From Ga0077548 sp035440445 (GTDB lineage Bacteria; Pseudomonadota; Alphaproteobacteria; Rhizobiales; Xanthobacteraceae): a DNA stretch of 64,000 nt. The stretch spans positions 1 through 64,000 of the forward strand of contig DAORMJ010000015.1 in the NCBI GenBank assembly GCA_035440445.1, given 5' to 3'. The notes below the pieces were generated by a model. That model was not told the DNA's origin, ran no database searches, and was given only the letters and a program-made list of their open reading frames with translations. This document shows positions 8,827-17,092 of the stretch, one piece after another (position 1 is the first letter of the stretch; each line of letters opens with the position of its first letter). The position numbers and the translations under genes are program-made.

Positions 8827-9599
8827 CGATGAACGCTCCTATTCTCACGTTGCGCAACATCGAAACCTATTACGGGCCGATCATGGCGATCCGGGGCGTC
8901 AGCCTTGAGGTGCCGGAGGGCTCGATCGTGACAGTGCTCGGTGCGAATGGTGCAGGCAAGACCACGATCCTTAAAGCGATCTCGGGCGTGATGGACCTGC
9001 AGAAGGGCAGCATCACCTTCGAGGGCAAGGAAATCCGCAACATGGACCCAGACCGCGTGATGCGGCTCGGGATCGGCCATGTGCCCGAGGGGCGAGAGAT
9101 TTTTCCGTTCCTGACCGTGCGCGAGAACCTGTTGATGGGCGCTTACACGCGCACGGATGGCGGCATCGAAGCGGATATCGAGGAAGTGTATGGCTACTTC
9201 CCCCGGCTGCGCGAGCGCGCGGGGCAAGCGGCAGGCTCCATGTCCGGCGGCGAGCAGCAGATGCTCGCGATCGGCCGCGCCTTGATGGCAAAGCCGCGAT
9301 TGCTTCTGCTCGACGAGCCTTCGCTGGGGTTGTCGCCGAAGCTCGTGAAGGAAATCTTCGAGATCGTCGGCCGCATCAACAAAGAAAAGAAGACCACGAT
9401 CCTGCTTGTCGAGCAGAACGCGAATGTCGCGTTGCACGCCGCCGACTATGGCTATGTGCTCGAAGTCGGCCGCATCGTGATGGAAGACACCTGCGCGCGG
9501 CTGCTTGAGAAGGAAGACATCAAGGAATTCTATCTCGGTATGAAGCAGGAAGGCGTGCGCGGAAAGCGGCGCTGGAAGAAGCGCAAGACGTGGCGCTAG
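8823..9599 (+). CDS. livF: Branched-chain amino acid-type ABC transporter ATPase LivF
   Basis: Second ATPase, 258 residues from the ATG at 8823 (MTMNAPIL; ATG at 8829 is an alternative). Motifs are Walker A GANGAGKTT, signature MSGGEQQMLAIGRAL, Walker B LLLLDEPSLGLSP and the H-loop-like VEQN that marks LivF. The tail is unusually basic (GKRRWKKRKTWR). It overlaps livG by four bases. The reading frame stays open upstream inside livG, but that extension is a shadow. Confidence 0.9.
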   Translation: MTMNAPILTLRNIETYYGPIMAIRGVSLEVPEGSIVTVLGANGAGKTTILKAISGVMDLQKGSITFEGKEIRNMDPDRVMRLGIGHVPEGREIFPFLTVRENLLMGAYTRTDGGIEADIEEVYGYFPRLRERAGQAAGSMSGGEQQMLAIGRALMAKPRLLLLDEPSLGLSPKLVKEIFEIVGRINKEKKTTILLVEQNANVALHAADYGYVLEVGRIVMEDTCARLLEKEDIKEFYLGMKQEGVRGKRRWKKRKTWR

Positions 9600-9630
9600 G
9601 CATGGCGTTAAAGGAGCAGGGAGACATCGC

Positions 9631-11502
9631 ATGAACATGGCATTGTCCCGCGACCCGATCACCGGCGTCGAGATCGATCCCGCGATCCTGCAACTGATCG
9701 ATCGCGAGACGCTGCCGCGCTTTTTCTGGCAGAAGGTGCAGGAGCGCGGCGACAAGATCGCGATGCGCTACAAGCATCTCGGAATCTGGCGCTCGACGAC
9801 CTGGACGCAATACGGCGAGAACGTAAAGCATACCGGCCTCGGACTGGCCTCGCTCGGCGTGAAGCGCGGCGATGTCGTCGCGATCATGGCCGAGGGTATG
9901 CCGGAGTGGCTCTATAGTGACATCGGCACGCAGGCGATCGGCGGCGTCACCAACGGCGTCTATACGACCGACTCCGCGAAGCAGGTGCAGTACATCGTCA
10001 GCGATTCAAACACGGCCGTTTTCATCGCGGAAAACGAAGAGCAGCTCGACAAAATTCTGGAAGTTCGCGACCGCTGCCCGAGCCTCAAGAAGATCGTCGT
10101 TATCGATCAGGAGGGCCTCAAGGACTTCTCCGATCCGATGGTGATTTCTTTTGAAGAGCTGATGCAGCACGGCCGCGATTTCGAGGGGCAGAACCCCGGC
10201 TACTGGGACCGCGAACTGGCCGCCGGGAAGCCGAGCGATCTCGCGATCCTCATCTATACGTCGGGCACGACGGGCGCACCCAAGGGCGCGATGATCAGCC
10301 ATCGCAATATCCTGTTTCAGATGCTGAACGTCGGTAATGTCTTCGAGCTGCGCGAGGGCGACGAGCAGCTAAGCTTTCTGCCGCTCTGCCACATCGCCGA
10401 GCGTTCCTTCACCGCCTATTGGCAGATCGTTGCGGGCACAGTGGTGAACTTCGCCGAGAGCCCGGAAACCATCGTCGAGAACATGCAGGAAGTGCAGCCG
10501 ACGGTGTTCTTCGCCGTGCCGCGGCTCTGGGAGAAGTTTTACTCAAGCCTCGTGCTGCGGCTTCGCGACTCCGGTCCGCTCAGTCAGCTTGCGTACAAGA
10601 CGGCACTTGGGATCGGCAGCAGGATCGTTGAGCAGAAGATGGAGGGGAAGCAGCCTTCCGCGCTCCTGAAAGGTGCGTTCTGGCTCGCGGACGTGCTGGT
10701 GCTGCGCAACCTGAAGCGCATGGTCGGTCTGCATCGCACGCGCTGGATCGTCACCAGTGCCGCGCCGATCTCACCGGATCTCATCAAGTGGTACCATTCG
10801 ATGGGGCTCGATCTGCGTGAGGTATATGGCCAGACCGAGAGTGTCGGGATCGTCACTTGTCCGCGACTGGGCGAACTGCGTCTCGGCACGATCGGCGTTG
10901 CCATGCCCAACATGCAGGTGAAGCTCTCGCGCGAAAACGAAATCCTGCTGCGCGGGCCCCACGTCTTTATGGGCTATCTCAACAATCCTTCGAAGACTTC
11001 GGAAACGATCGTGGACGGCTGGCTGCATACCGGCGATGTCGGGGTGATGGACAATCAAGGCTGGTTCCGTATTACCGACCGCATGAAGGACATCATCATC
11101 ACCGCGGGCGGCAAGAATATCACGCCGTCCGAGATCGAGAATCAACTCAAGTTCTCGCCCTATATCTCGGATGCTGTTGTGATCGGCGATCAGCGCAAGT
11201 TTCTGTCCGCCCTCGTGATGATCGATTACGACAACGTGGTGAAATACGCGCAGGACAGGGATGTTCCGTTTACAAATTTCACCTCGCTCTGCCGCACCAA
11301 GGAGGTGCAGGACCTGATCGAGAGTGAAATCGAAAGGGTGAACAAGAATTTCGCGCGGGTCGAAACGATCAAGCGGTTCCGCCTGATCGACCAGCAACTG
11401 ACCGCCGAAGACGACGAACTGACGCCGACCATGAAACTGAAAAGAAAATTCGTCAGCGAGAAGTACAAGACGCTCATCGACGAAATGTACGCCGGTGCGT
11501 GA
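9631..11502 (+). CDS. AMP-dependent acyl-CoA synthetase (long-chain type)
   Basis: A 623-residue ANL-superfamily ligase that would activate a carboxylic acid to its CoA thioester via an acyl-adenylate. Visible motifs are the P-loop LIYTSGTTGAPKG at about residue 208, YGQTE, and GWLHTGDVG followed by the hinge ITDRMKDIIITAGGKN. It is longer than short-chain ligases and matches the long-chain FadD15-like group. The gene lies between livF and livK of the same unit, so imported acid is probably activated on entry. RBS AAAGGAG precedes the ATG at 9631. Confidence 0.88.
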   Translation: MNMALSRDPITGVEIDPAILQLIDRETLPRFFWQKVQERGDKIAMRYKHLGIWRSTTWTQYGENVKHTGLGLASLGVKRGDVVAIMAEGMPEWLYSDIGTQAIGGVTNGVYTTDSAKQVQYIVSDSNTAVFIAENEEQLDKILEVRDRCPSLKKIVVIDQEGLKDFSDPMVISFEELMQHGRDFEGQNPGYWDRELAAGKPSDLAILIYTSGTTGAPKGAMISHRNILFQMLNVGNVFELREGDEQLSFLPLCHIAERSFTAYWQIVAGTVVNFAESPETIVENMQEVQPTVFFAVPRLWEKFYSSLVLRLRDSGPLSQLAYKTALGIGSRIVEQKMEGKQPSALLKGAFWLADVLVLRNLKRMVGLHRTRWIVTSAAPISPDLIKWYHSMGLDLREVYGQTESVGIVTCPRLGELRLGTIGVAMPNMQVKLSRENEILLRGPHVFMGYLNNPSKTSETIVDGWLHTGDVGVMDNQGWFRITDRMKDIIITAGGKNITPSEIENQLKFSPYISDAVVIGDQRKFLSALVMIDYDNVVKYAQDRDVPFTNFTSLCRTKEVQDLIESEIERVNKNFARVETIKRFRLIDQQLTAEDDELTPTMKLKRKFVSEKYKTLIDEMYAGA

Positions 11503-11537
11503 AACAAAAAGCCTATAAACGAGCAGGGAGTGAAGAC

Positions 11538-12716
11538 ATGAGAACAACCAGACTGCTGATCGGTGCTGCGATCGTATCGCTCGCCGGAAGCACCGCAATC
11601 GCGACCGCGCAGGTGCGTGGCGTGACCAAGACCGAGATCGTCCTCGGCACGCATACCGACCTTTCCGGCCCGGCAGCGTCCTATGGCGTGACCTCGACCA
11701 ACGCCATCCGCATGAAGTTCGACGAAGTGAACGAGAAGGGCGGCATTCACGGGCGCAAGATCCGCTACATCGTCGAAGACGCACAGTACCAGATTCCTCG
11801 CGCGGTGCAGGCCACGAACAAGCTAATCCAGAAGGACAATGTGTTCGCGATCGTCGCCGCCATGGGTACGCCAATGAATAACGCGGTGTTGCCGGATCAG
11901 CTGAAGGCGAACGTGCCGAATCTCTTTCCGGTCACCGCCGCCCGCTCGATGAGTGAACCGTTTCACAGGCTCAAGTTTGGCGTGTTCTTCTCGCTTTATC
12001 ACGAGCAGATCCGCGCCGGCGTGAAGTACCTTGTCGAGACCAAGAAGAAGAACAAGGTCTGCGTTCTCTATCAGGACACCGACTTCGGCAAGGAAATCCT
12101 GGAAGGCGTGCAGGATCTCGCCAAGACCATGAAATTCCAGATCGTCGAGACGGCGACCAACCGTCCCACCGATACGGACTTCTCGGCCCAGATCACGAAG
12201 CTCCGCGCTGCGGGCTGCGAGATCGTCGCGATGGGCGTGATTGTGCGTGACGCGATCATTCCATATGGCACCGCCCGAAAGATGGGTTGGACCGATGTCG
12301 ACTTCGTCGCCACCTCGGCGAGCTTCGATCAAATCGTTGCTTCCGCGCCGGGCAATGCCACGGAAGGCCTCTATGTCGCGTCGGGCTTCGTGATGCCCTA
12401 TCGCGACACGGCGTCGCCGGAAGTCCAGAAGTGGTGGGATGCTTATAAGGCGAAGTACAACACCGAGCCGAACATCGGTGCGTTCTACGGGCAGGTCATG
12501 GCCGACGTGCTGGTCCGCGCGCTGGATGCCGCCGGCCCGAACCTCAATGTCGACAGCTTCATTAAGGCGCTGGAAACCGCGAAGCCGTTCCGCTCGTTGT
12601 TCGGCGGTCCGGAGATCGCCTACGGACCGAAAGTCCGCCAGGGCTCCAAGGTCGTGATGTTGCATCAGATCAAGGGCGGCCGCTTCGTCATGGTGGACGA
12701 GAACGTCAAGTATTGA
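11538..12716 (+). CDS. livK: Periplasmic substrate-binding protein of Liv-type ABC transporter
   Basis: About 392 residues with a typical signal peptide (MRTTRLLIGAAIV then a stretch ending TAIATA), followed by the type I periplasmic binding fold: TEIVLGTHTDLSGPAAS, NEKGGIHGRKI and VCVLYQDTDFG. It binds the solute for LivHMGF at 6120-9599. The ATG at 11538 follows GCAGGGAG, while a frame extending to 11499 has no signal-like sequence. A strong hairpin follows at 12728-12755. The ligand is not deducible, but the genes around it suggest a carboxylic acid. Confidence 0.88.
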   Translation: MRTTRLLIGAAIVSLAGSTAIATAQVRGVTKTEIVLGTHTDLSGPAASYGVTSTNAIRMKFDEVNEKGGIHGRKIRYIVEDAQYQIPRAVQATNKLIQKDNVFAIVAAMGTPMNNAVLPDQLKANVPNLFPVTAARSMSEPFHRLKFGVFFSLYHEQIRAGVKYLVETKKKNKVCVLYQDTDFGKEILEGVQDLAKTMKFQIVETATNRPTDTDFSAQITKLRAAGCEIVAMGVIVRDAIIPYGTARKMGWTDVDFVATSASFDQIVASAPGNATEGLYVASGFVMPYRDTASPEVQKWWDAYKAKYNTEPNIGAFYGQVMADVLVRALDAAGPNLNVDSFIKALETAKPFRSLFGGPEIAYGPKVRQGSKVVMLHQIKGGRFVMVDENVKY

Positions 12717-12727
12717 CCGCATGAAAA

Positions 12728-12755
12728 GCCGGCGCGCCGCTTGCGGCGCGCCGGC
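12728..12755 (+). terminator. GC-rich perfect hairpin after livK
   Basis: A 12-base perfect stem GCCGGCGCGCCG with loop CTTG, directly after the livK stop and before the TetR gene. The run of T after it is weak (GCTTCGTTCT), so it may be an attenuating or processing hairpin rather than a full intrinsic terminator. Confidence 0.7.
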
Positions 12756-12775
12756 GCTTCGTTCTGGAGTTTGGT

Positions 12776-13452
12776 ATGGCGGCACCCGGAAAATCACGAG
12801 CGCAGCAGTCCGCGANNNNNNNNNNNNNNNNNNNNNNNNNNNNNNNNNNNNNNNNNNNNNNNNNNNNNNNNNNNNNNNNNNNNNNNNNNNNNNNNNNNNN
12901 NNNNNNNNNNNNNNNNNNNATATTTCTGCCGCCGCAGGCATCCATTCCGGAAGCTGGTTTTATTACTTCAAGACCAAGCACGATATTCTGGTCGCGGTGA
13001 TCGAGGAGGGTATGCGGCAAGCGCTCTCTCTCATGGAAGAGATCGGTGCTGATGCGTCTCCGCCGCGCGAGAAGTTCCGCAGGCTCGTGAACGCGCATTT
13101 GCGCATCGTTTTGCTCCCCGACCAGCACTTTATTCCGCTTCTGCTTTACGAATGGCGCTCGCTCGGCCGCGCCGAGAAGAAGCGCGTGGTTGCGATCAAG
13201 GACCGCTACGAGGCGATCTGGGACAAGGTGATCGCGGAACTGCACAGCTCGGGCGATTGGTCGATGCCGACACATGTTGACCGGCTTTTCCTGTTCGGTG
13301 CGTTGAACTGGACCGCGCAGTGGTATCGCCCCGGGCAGGCACTCTCGATCGACCAACTCGCAGAGCGTGCAATGACGTTCTGCCTCCGGACCACTGAAGC
13401 GGAGAAGATCGTGGCTTTGCCGCGCAAGGCCAAACGGCAGGAAAGGCTATGA
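12776..13452 (+). CDS. TetR-family regulator, interrupted by a sequence gap
   Basis: Residues 1-13 (MAAPGKSRAQQSA) precede 104 N, after which the helix-turn-helix continues as ISAAAGIHSGSWFYYFKTKH, the recognition-helix signature of TetR proteins. A ligand domain of about 150 residues follows. The two halves are in different frames as printed, so the N run is not the true length; 102 or 105 bases would restore one frame. RBS CTGGAG lies before the ATG at 12776. The stop overlaps the SDR start (ATGA). It probably controls this acyl-CoA cluster and perhaps the upstream Liv unit. Confidence 0.85.
12816..12919. other. Assembly gap of 104 N
   Basis: Run of N inside the DNA-binding domain of the TetR gene. 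About 35 codons are hidden, which matches the normal distance from a TetR start to its recognition helix. The length is probably off by one or two bases from the real one because the flanking frames do not join. Confidence 0.99.
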
Positions 13453-14306
13453 AGTATCGCTCCATATTTCGCGAAGGATTGCTGGCGGATCAGGTCGTCG
13501 TTGTTTCCGGTGGTGGCAGCGGTATCGGCCGCTGTATTGCTCACGAGGTGGGAGCACTGGGCGCTCAATGCGTGTTGATTGGCCGCCGCGCAGAGAACCT
13601 CGAGAAGGTCGCGAGTGAAATCGTGGAGGACGGCGGTAAGGCGGATTTTCTCGCTTGCGATATCCGCGACGAGGCGCGCGTCAAAGAAACGGTCGAGGAG
13701 ATCGTAGCGCGTCACGGCCGCATCGATGGTCTAGTCAATAATGCTGGTGGCCAGTTTCCAGCGCCTCTCGAAAAGATTTCTGCCAATGGCTGGCAGGCGG
13801 TGCTGAACACCAATCTCATGGGCGGGTTTGTGTTCGCACGCGAATGCTACACGCAGTCGATGAAAGGCCGCGGCGGCGGGATTGTGAATATCATCGCGGA
13901 TATGTGGGGCGGTATGCCCGGCATGGGCCATAGCGGCGCGGCGCGCGCTGGCATGCTGAACTTCACTGAGACAGCAGCAAGCGAATGGGCGCCGGTGCGG
14001 GTGAATGCAGTCGCGCCGGGCTGGATCGCATCGAGTGGGCTCGATACCTATCCGCCGGCGATGCAGCAGATGATCCGTGGTCTCGGCGAGCATGTGCCGC
14101 TAGCCCGCGTTGGGCGCGAGGCGGAGGTATCTTCGGCCGTCGTGTTTCTGCTGTCGGAAGGTGCGGCGTTCATCTCGGGTACCTGCCTTCGCGTGGACGG
14201 CGGCGCTCCAAATGCGCGGCGTCACATGCCGCTTCCCGCCCGAAAGCCGAGTGCGATCTATGAAGGCTTTCATCGCGCTGTGAAGCCCAAAGTGTTTCAG
14301 GACTGA
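13449..14306 (+). CDS. SDR-family oxidoreductase, PECR-like, lacking the usual YxxxK
   Basis: A 285-residue Rossmann-fold protein. The nucleotide-binding glycine motif is SGGGSGIGR, and NNAGG follows at about residue 97. Where classical SDRs have YxxxK, this protein reads HSGAARAG. From memory the mammalian peroxisomal trans-2-enoyl-CoA reductase (PECR) has a similar HSGAARAG stretch. The C-terminal VDGG block is present. A role in reducing or oxidising a CoA thioester is likely from its place between TetR and carboxylase genes, but whether it is an enoyl reductase or a 3-hydroxyacyl dehydrogenase cannot be told. Confidence 0.8.
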   Translation: MKYRSIFREGLLADQVVVVSGGGSGIGRCIAHEVGALGAQCVLIGRRAENLEKVASEIVEDGGKADFLACDIRDEARVKETVEEIVARHGRIDGLVNNAGGQFPAPLEKISANGWQAVLNTNLMGGFVFARECYTQSMKGRGGGIVNIIADMWGGMPGMGHSGAARAGMLNFTETAASEWAPVRVNAVAPGWIASSGLDTYPPAMQQMIRGLGEHVPLARVGREAEVSSAVVFLLSEGAAFISGTCLRVDGGAPNARRHMPLPARKPSAIYEGFHRAVKPKVFQD

Positions 14307-14311
14307 CAATC

Positions 14312-15925
14312 ATGCCGGTGTTTGCGTCCCGCATTTCGCAAGACGCCGCCTTCGCGGAGAATCGCGAGCATATGCTCGCGCAGATCGCCGAAATGCGTGC
14401 GCTCGAGCAGCGGACTCGCGAGGCTTCCGCTAAAGCCGGGCCTCGTTTCGCCAAGCGCGGGCAGTTGCTGCCGCGCGAGCGGCTTGCGCTGCTGCTTGAT
14501 AGCAATGCGCCGGTTCTCGAACTATCTGCGCTTTCGGGTTACCTGCTCGATAAGCCCGATCCCGCCGCCTCGATCCCCGGAAGCGGAATCGCGGTTTGCA
14601 TCGGTTATGTTTCCGGCGTGCGCTGCCTTGTGATAGCGGATGATTCCGGCATTGAGGCGGGCGCGTTGCAGCCCATGGGGCTCGAGAAGTTCCAGCGCGC
14701 GCAGAAGATCGCGCTCGATCATAAGCTGCCTTTCATTCATCTCGTGGAATCCGCCGGTGCGAACCTGCTTGGCTATCGCGTGGAAGACTTCGTGCGGGGC
14801 GGCGGGAATTTTTGCGGGCTCGCACGGCTCTCGGCGGCCGGCAACCCGGTGATTGCGCTCGTGCACGGCTCTTCGACTGCGGGCGGTGCCTACATGACGG
14901 GTCTCTCGGATTATGTCGTCATGGTCCGTGACCGCGCCAAGGCGTTTCTTGCCGGCCCGCCGCTCCTTAAAGCTGCCACGGGCGAGATTGCAACCGACGA
15001 AGAACTTGGCGGCGCGCAAATGCACGCTTCGGTTTCTGGGCTGGCGGAGTACCTTGCCGAGAACGATGCCGAGGGGATTCGGATCGTTCGCGATCTGATG
15101 AAGAACATTAGTGGGCCGGACGCATGGCCTTCCGACGATGGCGTGAAAGCGCCGCGCTTCTCGGCGGAAGATTTGCTCGGGCTCATGCCGAAAGATGGCC
15201 GGAAGCCCATCGATATGCGCGAGATTGCCGGGCGCATTGCGGATGATTCCGAGCTCCTTGAGTTCAAGGCTGATTACGGGGGGGGCACGGTTTGTCTGCA
15301 CGCAAGCATTCATGGTCAGCCCGTCGGCATTCTCACGAACAATGGTCCGATCGATCCGGCGGGTGCCAACAAAGCAACGCATTTCATTCAGGCCTGCTGC
15401 CAGAGCGACGTGGCGCTGGTCTATCTCCAGAACACGACCGGCTATCTCGTCGGCAAAGAGCCTGAGCGCGCCGGCATGATCAAGCACGGTTCGAAAATGA
15501 TTCAGGCGGTTGCCAATGCTTCGGTGCCGCAGATTACGATCATGTGCGGGGCGTCTTACGGGGCAGGCAATTACGGCATGTGCGGCCGCGGTTTCGAGCC
15601 CGATTTTCTGTTCTCATGGCCGAACGCGCGCACAGCCGTCATGGGCGCGGAGCAGGCCGCAAACACCATGGTCAACGTCATGGCCGACGCTGCAAAAGCC
15701 AAAGGCAACGGCGTGGACATGTCGATGCTCGAGATGCTGCGCAAGAAAGTCGTCGAGAATTTCGAGCGGCAGATGCCTGCCTTTTACACCTCCGGCCGGA
15801 TGCTCGACGATGGCGTGATCGATCCGCGCGACACGCGCAACGTGATCGCTTTTGCGCTTTCGATCTGCCGCGCCGGCCAAAGAAAACAATTGCGGCCCAT
15901 GAGCTTCGGCGTCGCGCGTCCGTAA
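14312..15925 (+). CDS. Acyl-CoA carboxylase, carboxyltransferase (beta) subunit
   Basis: A 537-residue carboxyltransferase of the methylcrotonyl-/geranyl-/propionyl-CoA carboxylase family. It moves CO2 from carboxybiotin to an acyl-CoA. Visible features are the N-terminal RGQLLPRERLALLLD, the oxyanion-forming SAGANL and GGAYMTGLSDY, and the C-terminal block ANAS-PQITIMCGASYGAGNYGM. Together with the alpha subunit at 17092-19029 it would form an alpha6beta6-type enzyme. Gene order (dehydrogenase, carboxylase, hydratase) favours a beta-branched enoyl-CoA such as methylcrotonyl- or geranyl-CoA over propionyl-CoA, but this is inference. Confidence 0.87.
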   Translation: MPVFASRISQDAAFAENREHMLAQIAEMRALEQRTREASAKAGPRFAKRGQLLPRERLALLLDSNAPVLELSALSGYLLDKPDPAASIPGSGIAVCIGYVSGVRCLVIADDSGIEAGALQPMGLEKFQRAQKIALDHKLPFIHLVESAGANLLGYRVEDFVRGGGNFCGLARLSAAGNPVIALVHGSSTAGGAYMTGLSDYVVMVRDRAKAFLAGPPLLKAATGEIATDEELGGAQMHASVSGLAEYLAENDAEGIRIVRDLMKNISGPDAWPSDDGVKAPRFSAEDLLGLMPKDGRKPIDMREIAGRIADDSELLEFKADYGGGTVCLHASIHGQPVGILTNNGPIDPAGANKATHFIQACCQSDVALVYLQNTTGYLVGKEPERAGMIKHGSKMIQAVANASVPQITIMCGASYGAGNYGMCGRGFEPDFLFSWPNARTAVMGAEQAANTMVNVMADAAKAKGNGVDMSMLEMLRKKVVENFERQMPAFYTSGRMLDDGVIDPRDTRNVIAFALSICRAGQRKQLRPMSFGVARP

Positions 15926-15937
15926 CGGGAGAGAAGC

Positions 15938-17092
15938 ATGTTCACAGAGGAACACGAAGCCGTCCGTCGCACCGTCGCTCGCTTCGTGCAGGAGGAGCTC
16001 AATCCCCACGTCAACGAATGGGAAGATGCGGAAACCTATCCAGCACATGAAGTGATCAAGAAGCTCGGCAAGCTGGGTCTTCTCGGGCTGACCAAGCCCG
16101 AAGCTTTCGGCGGCGCCGGCCTCGACCATTCCTATTCCGTGATCATGGCCGAAGAGCTCGGCGCCTGTCGTTGCGGCGGCGTGCCGATGTCGATCGGCGT
16201 GCATACCGATATGGCGACGCCGGCGCTGGCGCGCTTTGGCTCGGACGATTTGCGCAAGGAATTTCTGGCCCCCGCGATCGCGGGGGACTTGCTCTCCTGC
16301 ATCGGCGTCTCCGAGCCGGGTGCGGGTTCCGATGTTTCCTCGATCAAAACGCGGGCGCGCAAGGACGGCGACGACTATGTGATCGATGGCGGCAAGATGT
16401 GGATTACGAACGGCACGCAAGCGGATTTCATGTGCTGTCTTGCCAATACCTCCGAGGGCGATCCGCATCGTAACAAGTCGCTAATTGTTATTCCGATGAA
16501 GTCGAAAGGTGTTTCCGTCGAAAGGAAGCTCAAGAAGATCGGCATGAACGCATCCGACACCGCGCTCATTCATTTCGATGGTGTGCGTGTCCCGCAGCGG
16601 AACCGCATCGGTGAAGAGGGCAAGGGCTTCACCTACCAAATGTTGCAGTTTCAGGAAGAGCGGCTATGGGGGGCTGCGAACTGCCTGAAGATGATGGAAA
16701 CCGCGATCAACGACACGATCGACTACACCCGCCAGCGCAAGATCTTTGGCGAGCCCGTGCTGAACAATCAGTCGGTGCATTTCAAGCTCGCGGAATTGCA
16801 GAGCGAGGTCGAGGCACTTCGCGCACTGGTCTATCGCACAACCGAGATGCTGGTTGCGGGCGGCGACATGACCAAGCTTGCGTCCATGGCGAAACTGAAG
16901 GCAGGCCGCCTGGTGCGGCAGGTCGCCGACGAGTGTCTGCAATATTGGGGCGGGATGGGCTTTACGTGGGAGAACCAGGTTTCGCGCCTGTTCCGCGATG
17001 GCCGTCTTGTTTCGATCGGCGCGGGCGCGGACGAGGTGATGCTTTCCATCATTTCGAAATACATGGGCATCCTGCCGCCCCGGACACAGTGA
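15938..17092 (+). CDS. Acyl-CoA dehydrogenase (first copy)
   Basis: A 384-residue FAD flavoprotein that would introduce an alpha,beta double bond into an acyl-CoA and pass electrons to ETF. Motifs are GVSEPGAGSDVSS, GKMWITNG, and YTRQRKIFGEP with QYWGGMGFT near the end. The Glu used by medium-chain enzymes near the C-terminus is absent (IGAGADEV). A Glu in QEERL, at the position used by isovaleryl-CoA dehydrogenases, is present, which points to branched substrates. RBS GGGAGAG precedes the ATG. It overlaps the next gene by one base. Confidence 0.88.
   Translation: MFTEEHEAVRRTVARFVQEELNPHVNEWEDAETYPAHEVIKKLGKLGLLGLTKPEAFGGAGLDHSYSVIMAEELGACRCGGVPMSIGVHTDMATPALARFGSDDLRKEFLAPAIAGDLLSCIGVSEPGAGSDVSSIKTRARKDGDDYVIDGGKMWITNGTQADFMCCLANTSEGDPHRNKSLIVIPMKSKGVSVERKLKKIGMNASDTALIHFDGVRVPQRNRIGEEGKGFTYQMLQFQEERLWGAANCLKMMETAINDTIDYTRQRKIFGEPVLNNQSVHFKLAELQSEVEALRALVYRTTEMLVAGGDMTKLASMAKLKAGRLVRQVADECLQYWGGMGFTWENQVSRLFRDGRLVSIGAGADEVMLSIISKYMGILPPRTQ

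Noticed and set aside
12721..13452. TetR reading frame taken straight through the N run from 12721
   Set aside because: The N-terminal residues in that frame come from the livK terminator hairpin; the frame from 12776 has an RBS and a TetR-like start, so the gap length is wrong.
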